Source of the DNA: Spiribacter sp. 1M189
GTDB lineage: Bacteria; Pseudomonadota; Gammaproteobacteria; Nitrococcales; Nitrococcaceae
Direction: 5' to 3'
Assembly: GCF_040838345.1 (NCBI RefSeq)
Contig: NZ_JBAKFF010000001.1
Location: 496,001 to 560,000, forward strand
DNA: 64,000 nucleotides
A program made the translations under genes and the position numbers. The stretch's first letter is position 1. Every line of letters starts with the position of its first letter. The notes beneath the pieces were generated by a model. The model made no database searches. It was not told the origin of the DNA and saw only the letters and a program-made list of their open reading frames with translations. Of this stretch, positions 39,718 to 48,488 are shown piece by piece.

Positions 39718-40851
39718 ATGACGGATCGCGACGACATGCGCCGCATGGTGGCCGGCCGCAAGGGCGAAGGTCGGGAGAAGCCGGGCCGTCTCCGCCGGAT
39801 CGTGGGCATCGCCCTGCTGGTGGTTGTCCTCGTCGCTGCCGGAGTGATGGGCGAGCGGATCGTCCGGACCTTCGATACCAGCCCGAGAACCAACGATGCC
39901 CAGATTGGCGCGGACACCACGCTGATGAGTGCACCGGTGGCCGGGAAGATCCATGCATTGCATGTGAGAGAGAATCAACGGGTCAGCCAGGGGGATGTGC
40001 TTTTCCGCATCGATCCGGTGCCCTATCGCCTGGCGCTGAGGCAGGCGGAGGCCAACCTGGCCGCGATCAGTGCCGAGCTGGCCGAAGCACGACGCCGGGC
40101 GGAAGCGGAGCTCGCCAATGCCGGCGGTGCCATGGAGGAGATTCAGCGGGCCGAGGACGATCTCGAACTCGCCGAACGCACGGTGGAGAGGCTCGCGCCG
40201 CTTGCCGAGGAGGGCGTCGTCTCGCAGCAGACGTTCGATGAGGCCGTGACCGCGCGTGAGAATGCCCGCACCTCTCTGCGCCAGGCGCGGCAGGCCGCGG
40301 AGGCCAGTGTGGATCTGGTGGAGACCACCGAGGCGCTTGAGGCGGAACGCGATGCGGCGAGGGCCGCGGTCGAGCTCGCCCAGTGGGAGCTCGACCGCAC
40401 GACGGTAACCGCGCCGTTCGACGGACTGGTCGCGGGCCTGACGGCGTCCATCGGTCAGTACCTTCTCCCCGGCGCGTCGATCTTCACCCTGATCGACGAT
40501 CGCTCCTGGTACGCCACCGCTCTGGTCCGCGAGACCGATCTGGCGGGGATCAGCAATGGCGATCGCGCCGAGGTGACCGTCGCTATCAACCCCGGCTCGC
40601 CGATCATGGGTGAGGTGGAGGGCATCGGTCGCGGTATCCAGGCCAAGGATGATGTCGACCTGGCCGGGCAACTCCCGTACATCGAGGCGACCCTCGACTG
40701 GGTGCAGGTGGCGCGGCGGTTTCCGGTGCGGGTGCGCCTGAGCGACCCGCCGGATCAACTCCAGCACCTGGGCGCCTCGGCGCGGGTGGTATTCTCGCCG
40801 GCGGACCCACCGGCATCCGATAGCAACAACGCCGCTGGAGGCGCGCGTTGA
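39718..40851 (+). CDS. HlyD/MdtN-family periplasmic adapter of an efflux pump
   Basis: A 377-residue membrane-fusion protein. One N-terminal transmembrane helix (RIVGIALLVVVLVAAGVMG) is followed by the biotinyl-lipoyl-like half APVAGKIHALHVRENQRVSQGDVLF. A coiled-coil hairpin of about 140 residues and the second half VTAPFDGLVAGLTASIGQYL follow. It would bridge the FUSC inner-membrane protein and the TolC-like outer-membrane channel encoded next. Its stop overlaps the next TTG start as TTGA. Confidence 0.9.
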   Translation: MTDRDDMRRMVAGRKGEGREKPGRLRRIVGIALLVVVLVAAGVMGERIVRTFDTSPRTNDAQIGADTTLMSAPVAGKIHALHVRENQRVSQGDVLFRIDPVPYRLALRQAEANLAAISAELAEARRRAEAELANAGGAMEEIQRAEDDLELAERTVERLAPLAEEGVVSQQTFDEAVTARENARTSLRQARQAAEASVDLVETTEALEAERDAARAAVELAQWELDRTTVTAPFDGLVAGLTASIGQYLLPGASIFTLIDDRSWYATALVRETDLAGISNGDRAEVTVAINPGSPIMGEVEGIGRGIQAKDDVDLAGQLPYIEATLDWVQVARRFPVRVRLSDPPDQLQHLGASARVVFSPADPPASDSNNAAGGAR

Positions 40852-42797
40852 GCATTCTGGCCGATCTGGCCCCTCGCCCGGGGCGCCTCCGCGATGCGGT
40901 TTCCATCGGCGGACTCTGCACGGCGATCGTGGTGGTCTCGATGACCATGCGTATCCCCGAGGCGGGATTGGCGGCGTATCTCGTGTTCTTTGCCTATCGC
41001 CCCGATGCCAACGGCACCATCGGGGTGTCGGTGATCTTCATCTTCGTTGCGATCTTCGTGGTTGGCGTGTCCATCCCGGTGCTCGGGCTGGTGATCGACA
41101 ACCCGCCCGCGCGCATGGTGGTGGTGGCCTGCATTACGTTTGTCGGCATGTGGCTCGCGAGTGCCACGCCCCTGGGGCCACTCGCCAGCACGCTCGCCTT
41201 TCTGCTGACTTTCCTTCTGATCCTCCCGGACGTCGTCGATCTGCCCATCCCCAATATGGTGGATCTGCTCACGCACAGCATCATCTGGGTCGGACCCATC
41301 GTCATCATCGCCATGATCACCATCGGCCTGCTGGCCTACCTGTTCGGGCGCAATTCCATCGGTGTGGTGGAGGATCGCATGGCCGAGCGGCTGGCCGCGG
41401 TGGATGATCGGCTGGCGGGCCGGATCGATGCCGCGGCCTTTGCCGAGATCGTCATGGCGGCGCCGGCGAAGGTGGAGGATCTGGAGAAGTTCGCCAAGCT
41501 CTCGACCTCGAAGGCCGACTGGAACCGGCTGATGGCGCTGGACCGTGAATCCCTCGAGCTCATGCTGGCCGTGGCCGCGCTCGACGAGGCCGGGGCCGAC
41601 CCGCAGACCCGGGCGGCGCTGCAGGGGCAATTGGCGGATGTCCAGTCGATGGCCCAGGCGAGCCTGACGATGCCGACCGGATCCCGGCCACTCGTCGCCG
41701 CCACCGCCGAGGATGTCGCCGCCTGCATTCGCCGTGTTGGCGGGATCCTGAACGGCGAACAGCTGCCGGAGAAGCCCGTAACGGCCAAGGAGGGCGGTGG
41801 TTTCCGCGCGCTGCTCATGGAACCCCGGCACTGGCAGTTCGCCACCAAGGTCACCCTGGCGGTCATGGTCTGCATTTTCATGTTCACGGGGCTGGACTGG
41901 GTCAGTATCCATACCTGCATGATCACCTGCTATTACGTCTCGGAGGCGACCCTCGGTGAGTCGGTCCACAAGATGACGTTGCGCATGACCGGCTGTCTGA
42001 TCGGTGCGGCGATTGCCGCGCTCAGCCTGATCTATCTGATCCCGCTGATGAACGATGTGGGTCAGCTCGCCATGCTGGTCTTCGTGGTGGCCTCCATCGG
42101 CGGGTGGATCGGCGTCGGCTCGGAGCGTATTGCCTACGCAGGCTTCCAGATCGTGCTGGCGTTCTTCCTCGTCGTACTGGAGGCCTTCGGCGCCTTCGGG
42201 CTTAACTTCGGGCCGAGCTACGATTTCGAGCCGGCCACCGGCCGGATTCTCGGTATCCTGTTCGGCTCCCTGGCCTGTGCCTTCGCCTTTGTCCTGCTCT
42301 GGCCGCTGCCCATGCGCGTGGACGTCGCCGACGGAATCGCACGCACCCACCGGGCGGTAGCCGCAGGGCTCCGGCGGCAGCCGGCGACGGCACGCGCCGA
42401 AGTCGTCGCCGGTCTCGGTCGCGCCCGGGAGCTGCAGGACTACACCCTGTTCGAGCGCGCCGTCGAGCTGGATTCGATCACGCCGGACTGGTGCGCCGCG
42501 ACCGATGAGGCCTTTCGGACACTGGCCGTCGCATCGGTGCTGGAGCGGCGCCGGGCGCGGCGTGGGGAGACCGACGTGGCCGGTGTGGATGCGCTGGCCG
42601 GGGCCTTCGATCAGGATGCCGACTATTTTGCCCAGGGCACCCTGGCACCGCGGCGGGAGGCCATGATTGCCGAAGCCGACGATCTCCCGCCTGCTGACTC
42701 GCGCGACGGGGCCCTCGTCAAACACCTCCAGGAGATTGCTGGATGCCGAACCGTTCCTTCGCAGGCAGCGTCGCTACAGCCGGCGCTCTCCTCCTGA
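40848..42797 (+). CDS. FUSC-family (MdtO/AaeB-like) efflux inner-membrane protein
   Basis: A 649-residue protein with two clusters of about five to six transmembrane helices separated by a large soluble region. This is the layout of MdtO, AaeB and other FUSC proteins linked to aromatic-acid or drug efflux. It starts with TTG at 40848 with GGAGG upstream. Its 3' end overlaps the TolC-like gene by 55 nt in another frame, an unusually long overlap. The C-terminal 200 residues are hydrophilic. The substrate is unknown. Confidence 0.85.
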   Translation: MSILADLAPRPGRLRDAVSIGGLCTAIVVVSMTMRIPEAGLAAYLVFFAYRPDANGTIGVSVIFIFVAIFVVGVSIPVLGLVIDNPPARMVVVACITFVGMWLASATPLGPLASTLAFLLTFLLILPDVVDLPIPNMVDLLTHSIIWVGPIVIIAMITIGLLAYLFGRNSIGVVEDRMAERLAAVDDRLAGRIDAAAFAEIVMAAPAKVEDLEKFAKLSTSKADWNRLMALDRESLELMLAVAALDEAGADPQTRAALQGQLADVQSMAQASLTMPTGSRPLVAATAEDVAACIRRVGGILNGEQLPEKPVTAKEGGGFRALLMEPRHWQFATKVTLAVMVCIFMFTGLDWVSIHTCMITCYYVSEATLGESVHKMTLRMTGCLIGAAIAALSLIYLIPLMNDVGQLAMLVFVVASIGGWIGVGSERIAYAGFQIVLAFFLVVLEAFGAFGLNFGPSYDFEPATGRILGILFGSLACAFAFVLLWPLPMRVDVADGIARTHRAVAAGLRRQPATARAEVVAGLGRARELQDYTLFERAVELDSITPDWCAATDEAFRTLAVASVLERRRARRGETDVAGVDALAGAFDQDADYFAQGTLAPRREAMIAEADDLPPADSRDGALVKHLQEIAGCRTVPSQAASLQPALSS

Positions 42798-44200
42798 CGC
42801 TCGCCGGTTGTGCAAATGACGCGGGCAGCCTCGCCCCGGCGCAGCCGGACAGGCAGTGGGCGGTGCCGGCCGAGCTCGCCGGGGAGGTCGACCGGGCGCT
42901 GACGCAGCCGGATCCGGAAGCCGTTGGTGTGGATCGGGCCAAACGCTATGGCCTCCCCGGCCTGATTGATCTCGCCCAGCGTCTCGACCCCGAGACCCGT
43001 CTGGCCTGGGAGCAGGCGAGGGCAGCGGCCTACGCCGTGGACAGCGCGCGCGCCGATTATTTTCCCCAGATCGGGGCTGCCCTGGTCGCTGGCAGGAGTC
43101 GCTCCGATATCACCTTCGATCTGCCCGGCCTTGGCAGTACCACCGTGGACAATACCGCCACCTCCACGATCCCGAGCGTCTTCGTCGAATGGATGCTGTT
43201 CGACTTCGGCGAGCGTGAGTCGGCGGTGGCGGTGGCCGAGAAGCTCGCCATCTCCGAGAATCTCGGGTTCAATCTGGCACACCAGCAGACCCTGCTGGAC
43301 GTGAGCCGGGATTACCATGCGCTGCTATCCGCCCGGACCCAGGCCGAGGCCGCCGAGCGGGCGCTGGAGAACAGTGAACGAATCCTGTCATCCGCCGAGG
43401 CGCGGCTGGCGCGTGGGGTCGGCAATGTCGTGGAGGTGGCGCAGGCGGAACAGGCGCTGGCGCAGTCCCGGCTGGATGCCGTCCGCGCACGGGGGGATGC
43501 GAGGGCGGCCTACGCCAGCCTGATGGCCACGGTGGGGCTGCCGGCAGGGCGTGGCGTTGATGTGTCGACCCGGCCGATGCCGCTGCCGGAGGCGATGCCG
43601 GAACGACTCGATGCGGTGGTCCGCGATGCACTGCGTCACCGGCCGGATATTCTCCAGGCAGTGGTCAACCTGCAGGCGCAGCGGGCCGCCCTGGATGGAG
43701 CGGAGGCCGCCTTCCGCCCCAAGGTCGGCCTGGTGGCATCCGCGGCCCGGAACAACGGCAAGCTCGCCATCAACGGCAGCAGCTTTGATATACCGGCCAC
43801 GGATACACTGGCGCTGCTCACGGTCGAAGTGCCACTGTTCGACGGGGGGCTGCGTGAGAGTCGGCGTCAGGCGGCAGCTGCCGAGGTGGCCGGCGCGGAG
43901 GCGCAGCTCGCCGCGGTCCGCCGTGCGGCGGAGGCGGAGGTCGTGACCGCCTACGAGGGGCTGGCGACGGCGCTTTCCGCATGGGAGAGCGCCGATGCGC
44001 TTGTCGCGGCGGCGCGACGGACCGCCGATGCGACCCTGTCGGCCTATCGTCAGGGGGTAGGGAGTCTGCCCGAGGTGTTGGCCGCGCAGAATGGCCTACT
44101 CGATGCCGAGCAGGCCCGCTCGCAGGCCCGGGCGGATGCCCAGATCGCCATGACGGTGTTTGCTTTTGAAACCGGATCTCTCAACCAAGGAGCGATGTGA
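42743..44200 (+). CDS. TolC-family outer-membrane efflux lipoprotein (MdtP-like)
   Basis: A 485-residue outer-membrane factor. The lipoprotein signal ends LTLAGC, with Cys22 as the likely acylation site. Two OEP repeats follow, with the typical alpha-helical barrel sequences (SRDYHALLSARTQAEAAERAL and its second-half equivalent, cited only in part) and short beta segments. It forms the exit duct for the adapter and FUSC protein upstream. ATG 42743 has CAGGAG upstream. The next gene starts at its stop. Confidence 0.9.
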   Translation: MPNRSFAGSVATAGALLLTLAGCANDAGSLAPAQPDRQWAVPAELAGEVDRALTQPDPEAVGVDRAKRYGLPGLIDLAQRLDPETRLAWEQARAAAYAVDSARADYFPQIGAALVAGRSRSDITFDLPGLGSTTVDNTATSTIPSVFVEWMLFDFGERESAVAVAEKLAISENLGFNLAHQQTLLDVSRDYHALLSARTQAEAAERALENSERILSSAEARLARGVGNVVEVAQAEQALAQSRLDAVRARGDARAAYASLMATVGLPAGRGVDVSTRPMPLPEAMPERLDAVVRDALRHRPDILQAVVNLQAQRAALDGAEAAFRPKVGLVASAARNNGKLAINGSSFDIPATDTLALLTVEVPLFDGGLRESRRQAAAAEVAGAEAQLAAVRRAAEAEVVTAYEGLATALSAWESADALVAAARRTADATLSAYRQGVGSLPEVLAAQNGLLDAEQARSQARADAQIAMTVFAFETGSLNQGAM

Positions 44201-44547
44201 TGTACAAGGACTGGCCCCAGACCGCCCAGGAACTCTCGAAGCTGATGCAGAACTTCGGCAAGGGGCATCCCGAGGTGGCCAAGGGCTTTACCCAGTTGTC
44301 AAAGGCCGCTGAAAAGGACGGTGCCCTGAGTGCCAAGGACAAGGAGCTGATGGCGCTCGCCATCGGCGTGGCGATCCGTTGTGAGGGATGTATTGCCTTC
44401 CACGCCAAAGCGGCGGCCCAGTACGGCGCCAGCCGGGACGAGGTGCTGGAGACCATTGGTGTCTGTCTGTATATGGGTGGCGGCCCGTCGTTCGTCTACG
44501 GCTCACAGGCGCTCGAGGCATTCGATCGCTTCGCCGCCGAATCCTGA
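44200..44547 (+). CDS. Carboxymuconolactone decarboxylase family (AhpD-like) protein
   Basis: A 115-residue protein. The AhpD-type redox signature is CEGCIAFHAKAAAQYGAS, a CxxC with a nearby histidine, near residue 66. Such proteins act as peroxidase reductants or decarboxylases. AAGGAG precedes ATG 44200 by 7 nt; GTG 44197 would be too close. It is the last gene of the efflux operon, which suggests a role in detoxifying the same compounds. Confidence 0.88.
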   Translation: MYKDWPQTAQELSKLMQNFGKGHPEVAKGFTQLSKAAEKDGALSAKDKELMALAIGVAIRCEGCIAFHAKAAAQYGASRDEVLETIGVCLYMGGGPSFVYGSQALEAFDRFAAES

Positions 44548-44570
44548 GTCGGGCAAGTCCGCACCCGACG

Positions 44571-44598
44571 AAAAAGGCCCCTCGGAAGGGGCCTTTTT
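44571..44598 (+). terminator. Bidirectional terminator between the efflux operon and proV
   Basis: GGCCCCT-CGGA-AGGGGCC is flanked by AAAAA on the left and TTTTT on the right, so it can stop transcription from both convergent units. Confidence 0.9.
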
Positions 44599-44625
44599 CA
44601 TTGCAGAGAGGGGGTTCGTGCGGGC

Positions 44626-45687
44626 TCAGTACTTGCCCCGCACCCCGTCTTCCGCCGCGCTGGTCGGCACCAGCGCCCGCACCAGCGTTTTCATGTCCAG
44701 CACGCCGATCTGCTCGCCATCGCTGACCACCCGATAGGTCAGGCTGGTATCCCCCTCGGATTCGGCGATCACCGCCTCCAGGTTCGTGTCTCCGTCGACA
44801 TCGCCGGCCAGTGTGGTTTCCAGGGGCTCGGTCGTCGGATCCATGACCGAGCGCACCCGGAGCACACGTGCCCGGTTGATGTCGCTGATGAAGTCCACGA
44901 TGTAGGGGTCATTGGGGTGCAGAAGGATTTCCTGCGGCTCACCCTGCTGGACGATATAGCCGTCCTTGAGAATGACCAGATGGTCGGCCAGCTTGAGCGC
45001 CTCGTCGAGATCGTGGGTGATGAACACGATGGTCTTATGGAGCTCTTTCTGCAGCTCCAGCAGCAGGTCCTGCATATCCGTTCGGATCAGTGGATCCAGC
45101 GCCGAGAAGGCCTCGTCCATCAGCATGATGTCGGAGTTGGACGTGAGCGCCCGGGCAATGCCCACGCGCTGCTGCATACCACCCGAGAGCTGATGGGGGT
45201 GCTGGTTGTCATTGCCCTGAAGACCCACCCGGTCGAGCCACTTGCTCGCCTCCTGCAGGGCAGCGGATTTGTCTTCGCCCCGCACGATGAGTGGCATGGC
45301 GGCATTCTCCGACACGGTTCGGTGGGGCAGCAGGGCGAACTTCTGGAAGACCATCGACATGCGCTGACGACGCATCTGCCGAAGTGCCTCGGCGTCGTAG
45401 CTGATGACGTCATCGCCGTCCACCAGGACCTGACCATCGGTGGGCTCGATCAATCGGTTCAGATGACGGATCAGCGTCGACTTGCCGGAGCCCGACAGAC
45501 CCATGATGACGGTGATCCTGCCGTCAACCATGTCCACGTTGATGTCCTGCAGGCCCAGCACATGGCCGTACTGCTCGAGCAGTTCGGCCTTGCCCACGCC
45601 GGCCTTGACCCGCTCCAGCGCCGCGGCCGGGTCGTCACCGAAAATCTTGTAGAGATGCTGGATCGAGATCTTGATCTGATCACTCAT
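44626..45687 (-). CDS. proV: Glycine betaine/proline ABC transporter ATP-binding protein
   Basis: A 353-residue ATPase. The N-terminal ProV extension (IFGDDPAAALERVKAGVGK) is followed by Walker A GLSGSGKST, the signature [15 protein letters not shown], Walker B MLMDEAFSALDP and the switch VFITHDLDEALKLAD. The C-terminal 80 residues form the CBS-type region that senses ionic strength in related transporters. It is the last gene of proXWV, 18 nt after proW. Its role is uptake of compatible solutes under salt stress. Confidence 0.94.
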   Translation of the reverse strand: MSDQIKISIQHLYKIFGDDPAAALERVKAGVGKAELLEQYGHVLGLQDINVDMVDGRITVIMGLSGSGKSTLIRHLNRLIEPTDGQVLVDGDDVISYDAEALRQMRRQRMSMVFQKFALLPHRTVSENAAMPLIVRGEDKSAALQEASKWLDRVGLQGNDNQHPHQLSGGMQQRVGIARALTSNSDIMLMDEAFSALDPLIRTDMQDLLLELQKELHKTIVFITHDLDEALKLADHLVILKDGYIVQQGEPQEILLHPNDPYIVDFISDINRARVLRVRSVMDPTTEPLETTLAGDVDGDTNLEAVIAESEGDTSLTYRVVSDGEQIGVLDMKTLVRALVPTSAAEDGVRGKY

Positions 45688-45705
45688 GATTCCGGTTCCG
45701 TCCGC

Positions 45706-46725
45706 TTACTGCTGGGCCGTGTTGACGCGGGCGAGGGCCGCCTTGGTCACACGGTCGAGAATGATGGCGAGCAGCACGATGCCGAGACCGGAGACCAGTC
45801 CGACGCCAAGCTCGAGATTACGGATGCCGCGCAGCACCAGCACGCCCAGTCCGGGGGCGGACACCAGTGAGGCGATGACCACCATGGCGAGACTCATCAT
45901 GATCGTCTGGTTGACGCCGGCCATGATGTTCGGCAGCGCCAGCGGAATCTGCACACCGTAGAGTTTCTGCCGGTCGGTCATACCGAAGGCGTCCGCCGCT
46001 TCGATCACGTCCTTGTCCACCAGGCGGATACCAAGATCGGTCAGGCGGATCACCGGGACGATCGCATAGAGGATGATCGCGATGCCGTAGAGCTTGGGCT
46101 CGGTTACCGAGAACAGGAAAATCAGCGGGATCAGGTAAACGAATGGTGGTAGCGTCTGGAGCATATCCAGTATGGGAATGACGCTTTTCTGCAGCCGATC
46201 GCTGCGCGACATGGCGATGCCGATGGGCACGCCCAGCAACACGCAGATCGCCGAGCACACAAAGATGATCGCGAGCGTCTGCATCGCGTAGTCGTAGTGA
46301 TCGATGAAGGCGAGGAACAGAATCATCGTCGCGACGGTCACCACCAGGCGGCTCGATCGCGACGCCAGGAATACCACGATCAGCAGCGCCGGGATCATGA
46401 TGAACCACGGCACCGTCTGGAACAGATTCAGCGCGCCGCTGAGAAACCAGCTGAGCGGCTGAGTGATTGGGTCGAGCACAAACTTCAGGCTGTCCTTCAT
46501 GCCCAGAAAGCCATTCTCCAGACCGGTCGTGAGCTGCCGGGTCTGGGCAATGGCCGGACAGGCATCATGCAGGTTGTCGAGAGAGGGAAAAGGGGTTTCC
46601 CAGACCGAAGGGGCCTCACCGCTTCGCTTCGCGATGAGATCCTGCATGCTCATCGTGCCGCCGCCGCTCTCGCCGCACCAGCCCCGCAGCCCGAGTCCGT
46701 CAAAAATGAAATCGTAGGTCGCCAT
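45706..46725 (-). CDS. proW: Glycine betaine/proline ABC transporter permease
   Basis: A 339-residue inner-membrane protein. An N-terminal hydrophilic part of about 75 residues precedes the permease core, which has about seven helices. The core contains the coupling loop EAADAFGMTDRQKLYGVQIPLALPNIMAG (cited by its parts EAADAFGMT and VQIPLALP), diagnostic of ProW/OpuAB. It sits between proX and proV; the proX-proW gap carries a strong hairpin. Confidence 0.93.
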   Translation of the reverse strand: MATYDFIFDGLGLRGWCGESGGGTMSMQDLIAKRSGEAPSVWETPFPSLDNLHDACPAIAQTRQLTTGLENGFLGMKDSLKFVLDPITQPLSWFLSGALNLFQTVPWFIMIPALLIVVFLASRSSRLVVTVATMILFLAFIDHYDYAMQTLAIIFVCSAICVLLGVPIGIAMSRSDRLQKSVIPILDMLQTLPPFVYLIPLIFLFSVTEPKLYGIAIILYAIVPVIRLTDLGIRLVDKDVIEAADAFGMTDRQKLYGVQIPLALPNIMAGVNQTIMMSLAMVVIASLVSAPGLGVLVLRGIRNLELGVGLVSGLGIVLLAIILDRVTKAALARVNTAQQ

Positions 46726-46753
46726 GCCCGGCTCCTCTGATCAAATGGGGAGG

Positions 46754-46779
46754 GGCACCGGAGCGAATGCTCCGGTGCC
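46754..46779 (-). promoter_or_regulatory. Intercistronic hairpin between proX and proW
   Basis: GGCACCGGAGC and GCTCCGGTGCC form a perfect 11-bp stem with loop GAAT. No T-tract follows on the minus strand, so it is more likely an mRNA-stabilising or attenuating element that keeps the binding protein in excess over the permease. Confidence 0.6.
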
Positions 46780-46800
46780 TGTTTCCGAGGGTGGTCGCCC

Positions 46801-47763
46801 TTAGAACATGCCTTCCAGATTGGCCTTGGCGTCGTCGCTCAGCCAGCTCATCCACTGATCCTGGTTGTTCTGCAGAAAGTAGACGACGGCCTCGTCGATG
46901 CTGGCCTGATTGTCGGAATGCCAGGCAAGGAGGCTGTTCATCTGATCGTTGCTGAAGGTGACGTTCTCCATCAGCTCGAAGGCTTCCGGCTCACGCTCGG
47001 CCAGATCCGCGGTAACGACGTTGTACACGTCAGCCGACGGGAAGCCCGACACACCCACTTCAGTGCAATCCGTGTCCTGGTTACAGGCGTGGATTTCCTC
47101 GTTGTACGGGCCCAGGTCAACGCTGACCATGTCGTACTTGCCGAGGGGTGCCGTGGGGCCCCAGTAGTAGCCGAAGTAGGGCTCGCCGTTTTCATAGGCC
47201 GATGCCATGGCACCCGCCAGGGTCTCGCCGGAGCCGTGGTGGAAGACCTCGATGCCGTTGCCCTCGAGATCAAACGCCTCGGCCAGCGAGTCGCTCACGA
47301 TGCGGCAGCCCCAACCATCCGGGCAGCTGTGGAACATCCCACCAACGGCCTCCGGATTGTTCAGAATGCCCTCGATGGTCCCCAGCTCGGGATTTTCCTC
47401 GACAACGTAGTCCGGCACCAGCCAGTGCTCGGTGCCGCCGTCGCTGAACGTATCGGAGGCACGGATGACCTTGCCTTCCTCGGCCAGCTCGAAGTAGACC
47501 GGTGCCGAGTTGACCCAGAGCTCCGGCACGATGTCGGGCTCGTTATTCTCGGCCAGCGAGGTGATCGCCGTGGTGGTGGCGGACGGTACGACCGTGACAT
47601 CACAGCCGTAGCCCTGCTCCAGCAGGAAGGCCGTGATACCGGTAATGATGCCACCGGAGGTCCAGTTCATTTCGCCGACCGACACCTCGCCACACTCGGC
47701 GTTGGCGGCCATTGGCAGCATTGCGCCCGTCAGGGCCAGTGCATAGAGGGAACGCTTACTCAT
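46801..47763 (-). CDS. proX: Glycine betaine-type ABC transporter periplasmic binding protein
   Basis: A 320-residue exported protein with signal peptide MSKRSLYALALTGAMLPMAANA. The OpuAC/ProX fold is recognisable from GEMNWTSGGIITGITAFLLEQGYGC-type sequence (key parts MNWTSGG and LLEQGYGCDV), PELWVNS, and DYVVEENPELGTIEG. It has several tryptophans and acidic residues, as expected for a betaine box. The protein is strongly acidic. It heads proXWV, about 200 nt after a promoter with a structured leader. Confidence 0.92.
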   Translation of the reverse strand: MSKRSLYALALTGAMLPMAANAECGEVSVGEMNWTSGGIITGITAFLLEQGYGCDVTVVPSATTTAITSLAENNEPDIVPELWVNSAPVYFELAEEGKVIRASDTFSDGGTEHWLVPDYVVEENPELGTIEGILNNPEAVGGMFHSCPDGWGCRIVSDSLAEAFDLEGNGIEVFHHGSGETLAGAMASAYENGEPYFGYYWGPTAPLGKYDMVSVDLGPYNEEIHACNQDTDCTEVGVSGFPSADVYNVVTADLAEREPEAFELMENVTFSNDQMNSLLAWHSDNQASIDEAVVYFLQNNQDQWMSWLSDDAKANLEGMF

Positions 47764-47877
47764 GGTTAGCTCCGTTCTCTTTCGCTTTATCAGCGGTTAG
47801 TGGATGGCGGAGTCGCCCATCGATGGCTGCCCCGGTCGTTGATCGCCGGAGAGCGCTTCGATGTTCAGGGGGAAGAG

Positions 47878-47901
47878 GGCAGACGGAACATTCCGTTTGC
47901 C
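47878..47901 (-). promoter_or_regulatory. Hairpin in the proX 5' leader
   Basis: GGCAGACGGAA pairs with TTCCGTTTGCC (11 bp with one G-T pair) around a 2-nt loop, midway between the predicted promoter and the proX ATG. It could affect translation or mRNA stability. Confidence 0.4.
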
Positions 47902-47959
47902 GGTGACAGGACGGTGCGGGTTGTCGATGACCCGAGTCTCCTTGCCCAAGTATTACTTA

Positions 47960-47988
47960 ACTATAGATCAACTTTTCTGATAAGCCAA
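47960..47988 (-). promoter_or_regulatory. Putative proXWV promoter
   Basis: On the minus strand TTGGCT, a 17-nt spacer and TATAGT fit a sigma-70 promoter. The spacer is AT-rich, unlike the surroundings. The predicted transcript would have a leader of about 190 nt. Confidence 0.6.
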
Positions 47989-48002
47989 ACGTTTGACCCG
48001 GA

Positions 48003-48488
48003 TCAATGGAACCAGAGCGTGAGCAGGCCTGCCAGCGGCGCCAGGATCAGCGTGACGGCCCAGCGCCGCCAGACGAAGGGCCAGCCCAGCGTGGGAAGCT
48101 CGTAGGAGAGCACGCGATGGAGGGCGAAACACGACCAGCTGGTCAGCAGGGCGATGAGCTGGGGAACCCCGACACCAGCGCGCTCGAAGACCAGAATCAG
48201 CGGAAACGTCACCATGGGTCCGCCCGGCATGATCCCGCCCAACAGTGATGCGATCAGGATGCCATTCAAGCCGGATGAATCGCCCAGCCAGCGACCGAAC
48301 AGCGCCTGCGGGATCAGCTCACCGATGAAGCTGGCGGCGATCAGCGCAATGGGCAGACGCACCAGCAGCGGCGCGAGTTGCTTCCAGGCACGGTGCATGA
48401 CATCGCCGTGGCGGATATGCGCGTCCCGATGGGCGAGGCCAGCGAAGAGGAGGGCCAGTGCAAGGATGCTCAGATAAGCGAATGGCAT
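48003..48488 (-). CDS. Half-size permease of the YraQ/DUF318-like type (second of a pair)
   Basis: A 161-residue membrane protein with about four to five helices. Its core motif GGIMPGGPMVTFPLILVF matches the partner gene's ITPGGPFMAFPLVV, so the two are paralogous halves. The P-G-G-P turn between helices is the hallmark of DUF318-type permeases, which normally carry both halves in one chain of 300 residues or more. ATG 48488 overlaps the stop of its partner by one or more bases (ATGA). The substrate is unknown. Confidence 0.65.
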   Translation of the reverse strand: MPFAYLSILALALLFAGLAHRDAHIRHGDVMHRAWKQLAPLLVRLPIALIAASFIGELIPQALFGRWLGDSSGLNGILIASLLGGIMPGGPMVTFPLILVFERAGVGVPQLIALLTSWSCFALHRVLSYELPTLGWPFVWRRWAVTLILAPLAGLLTLWFH

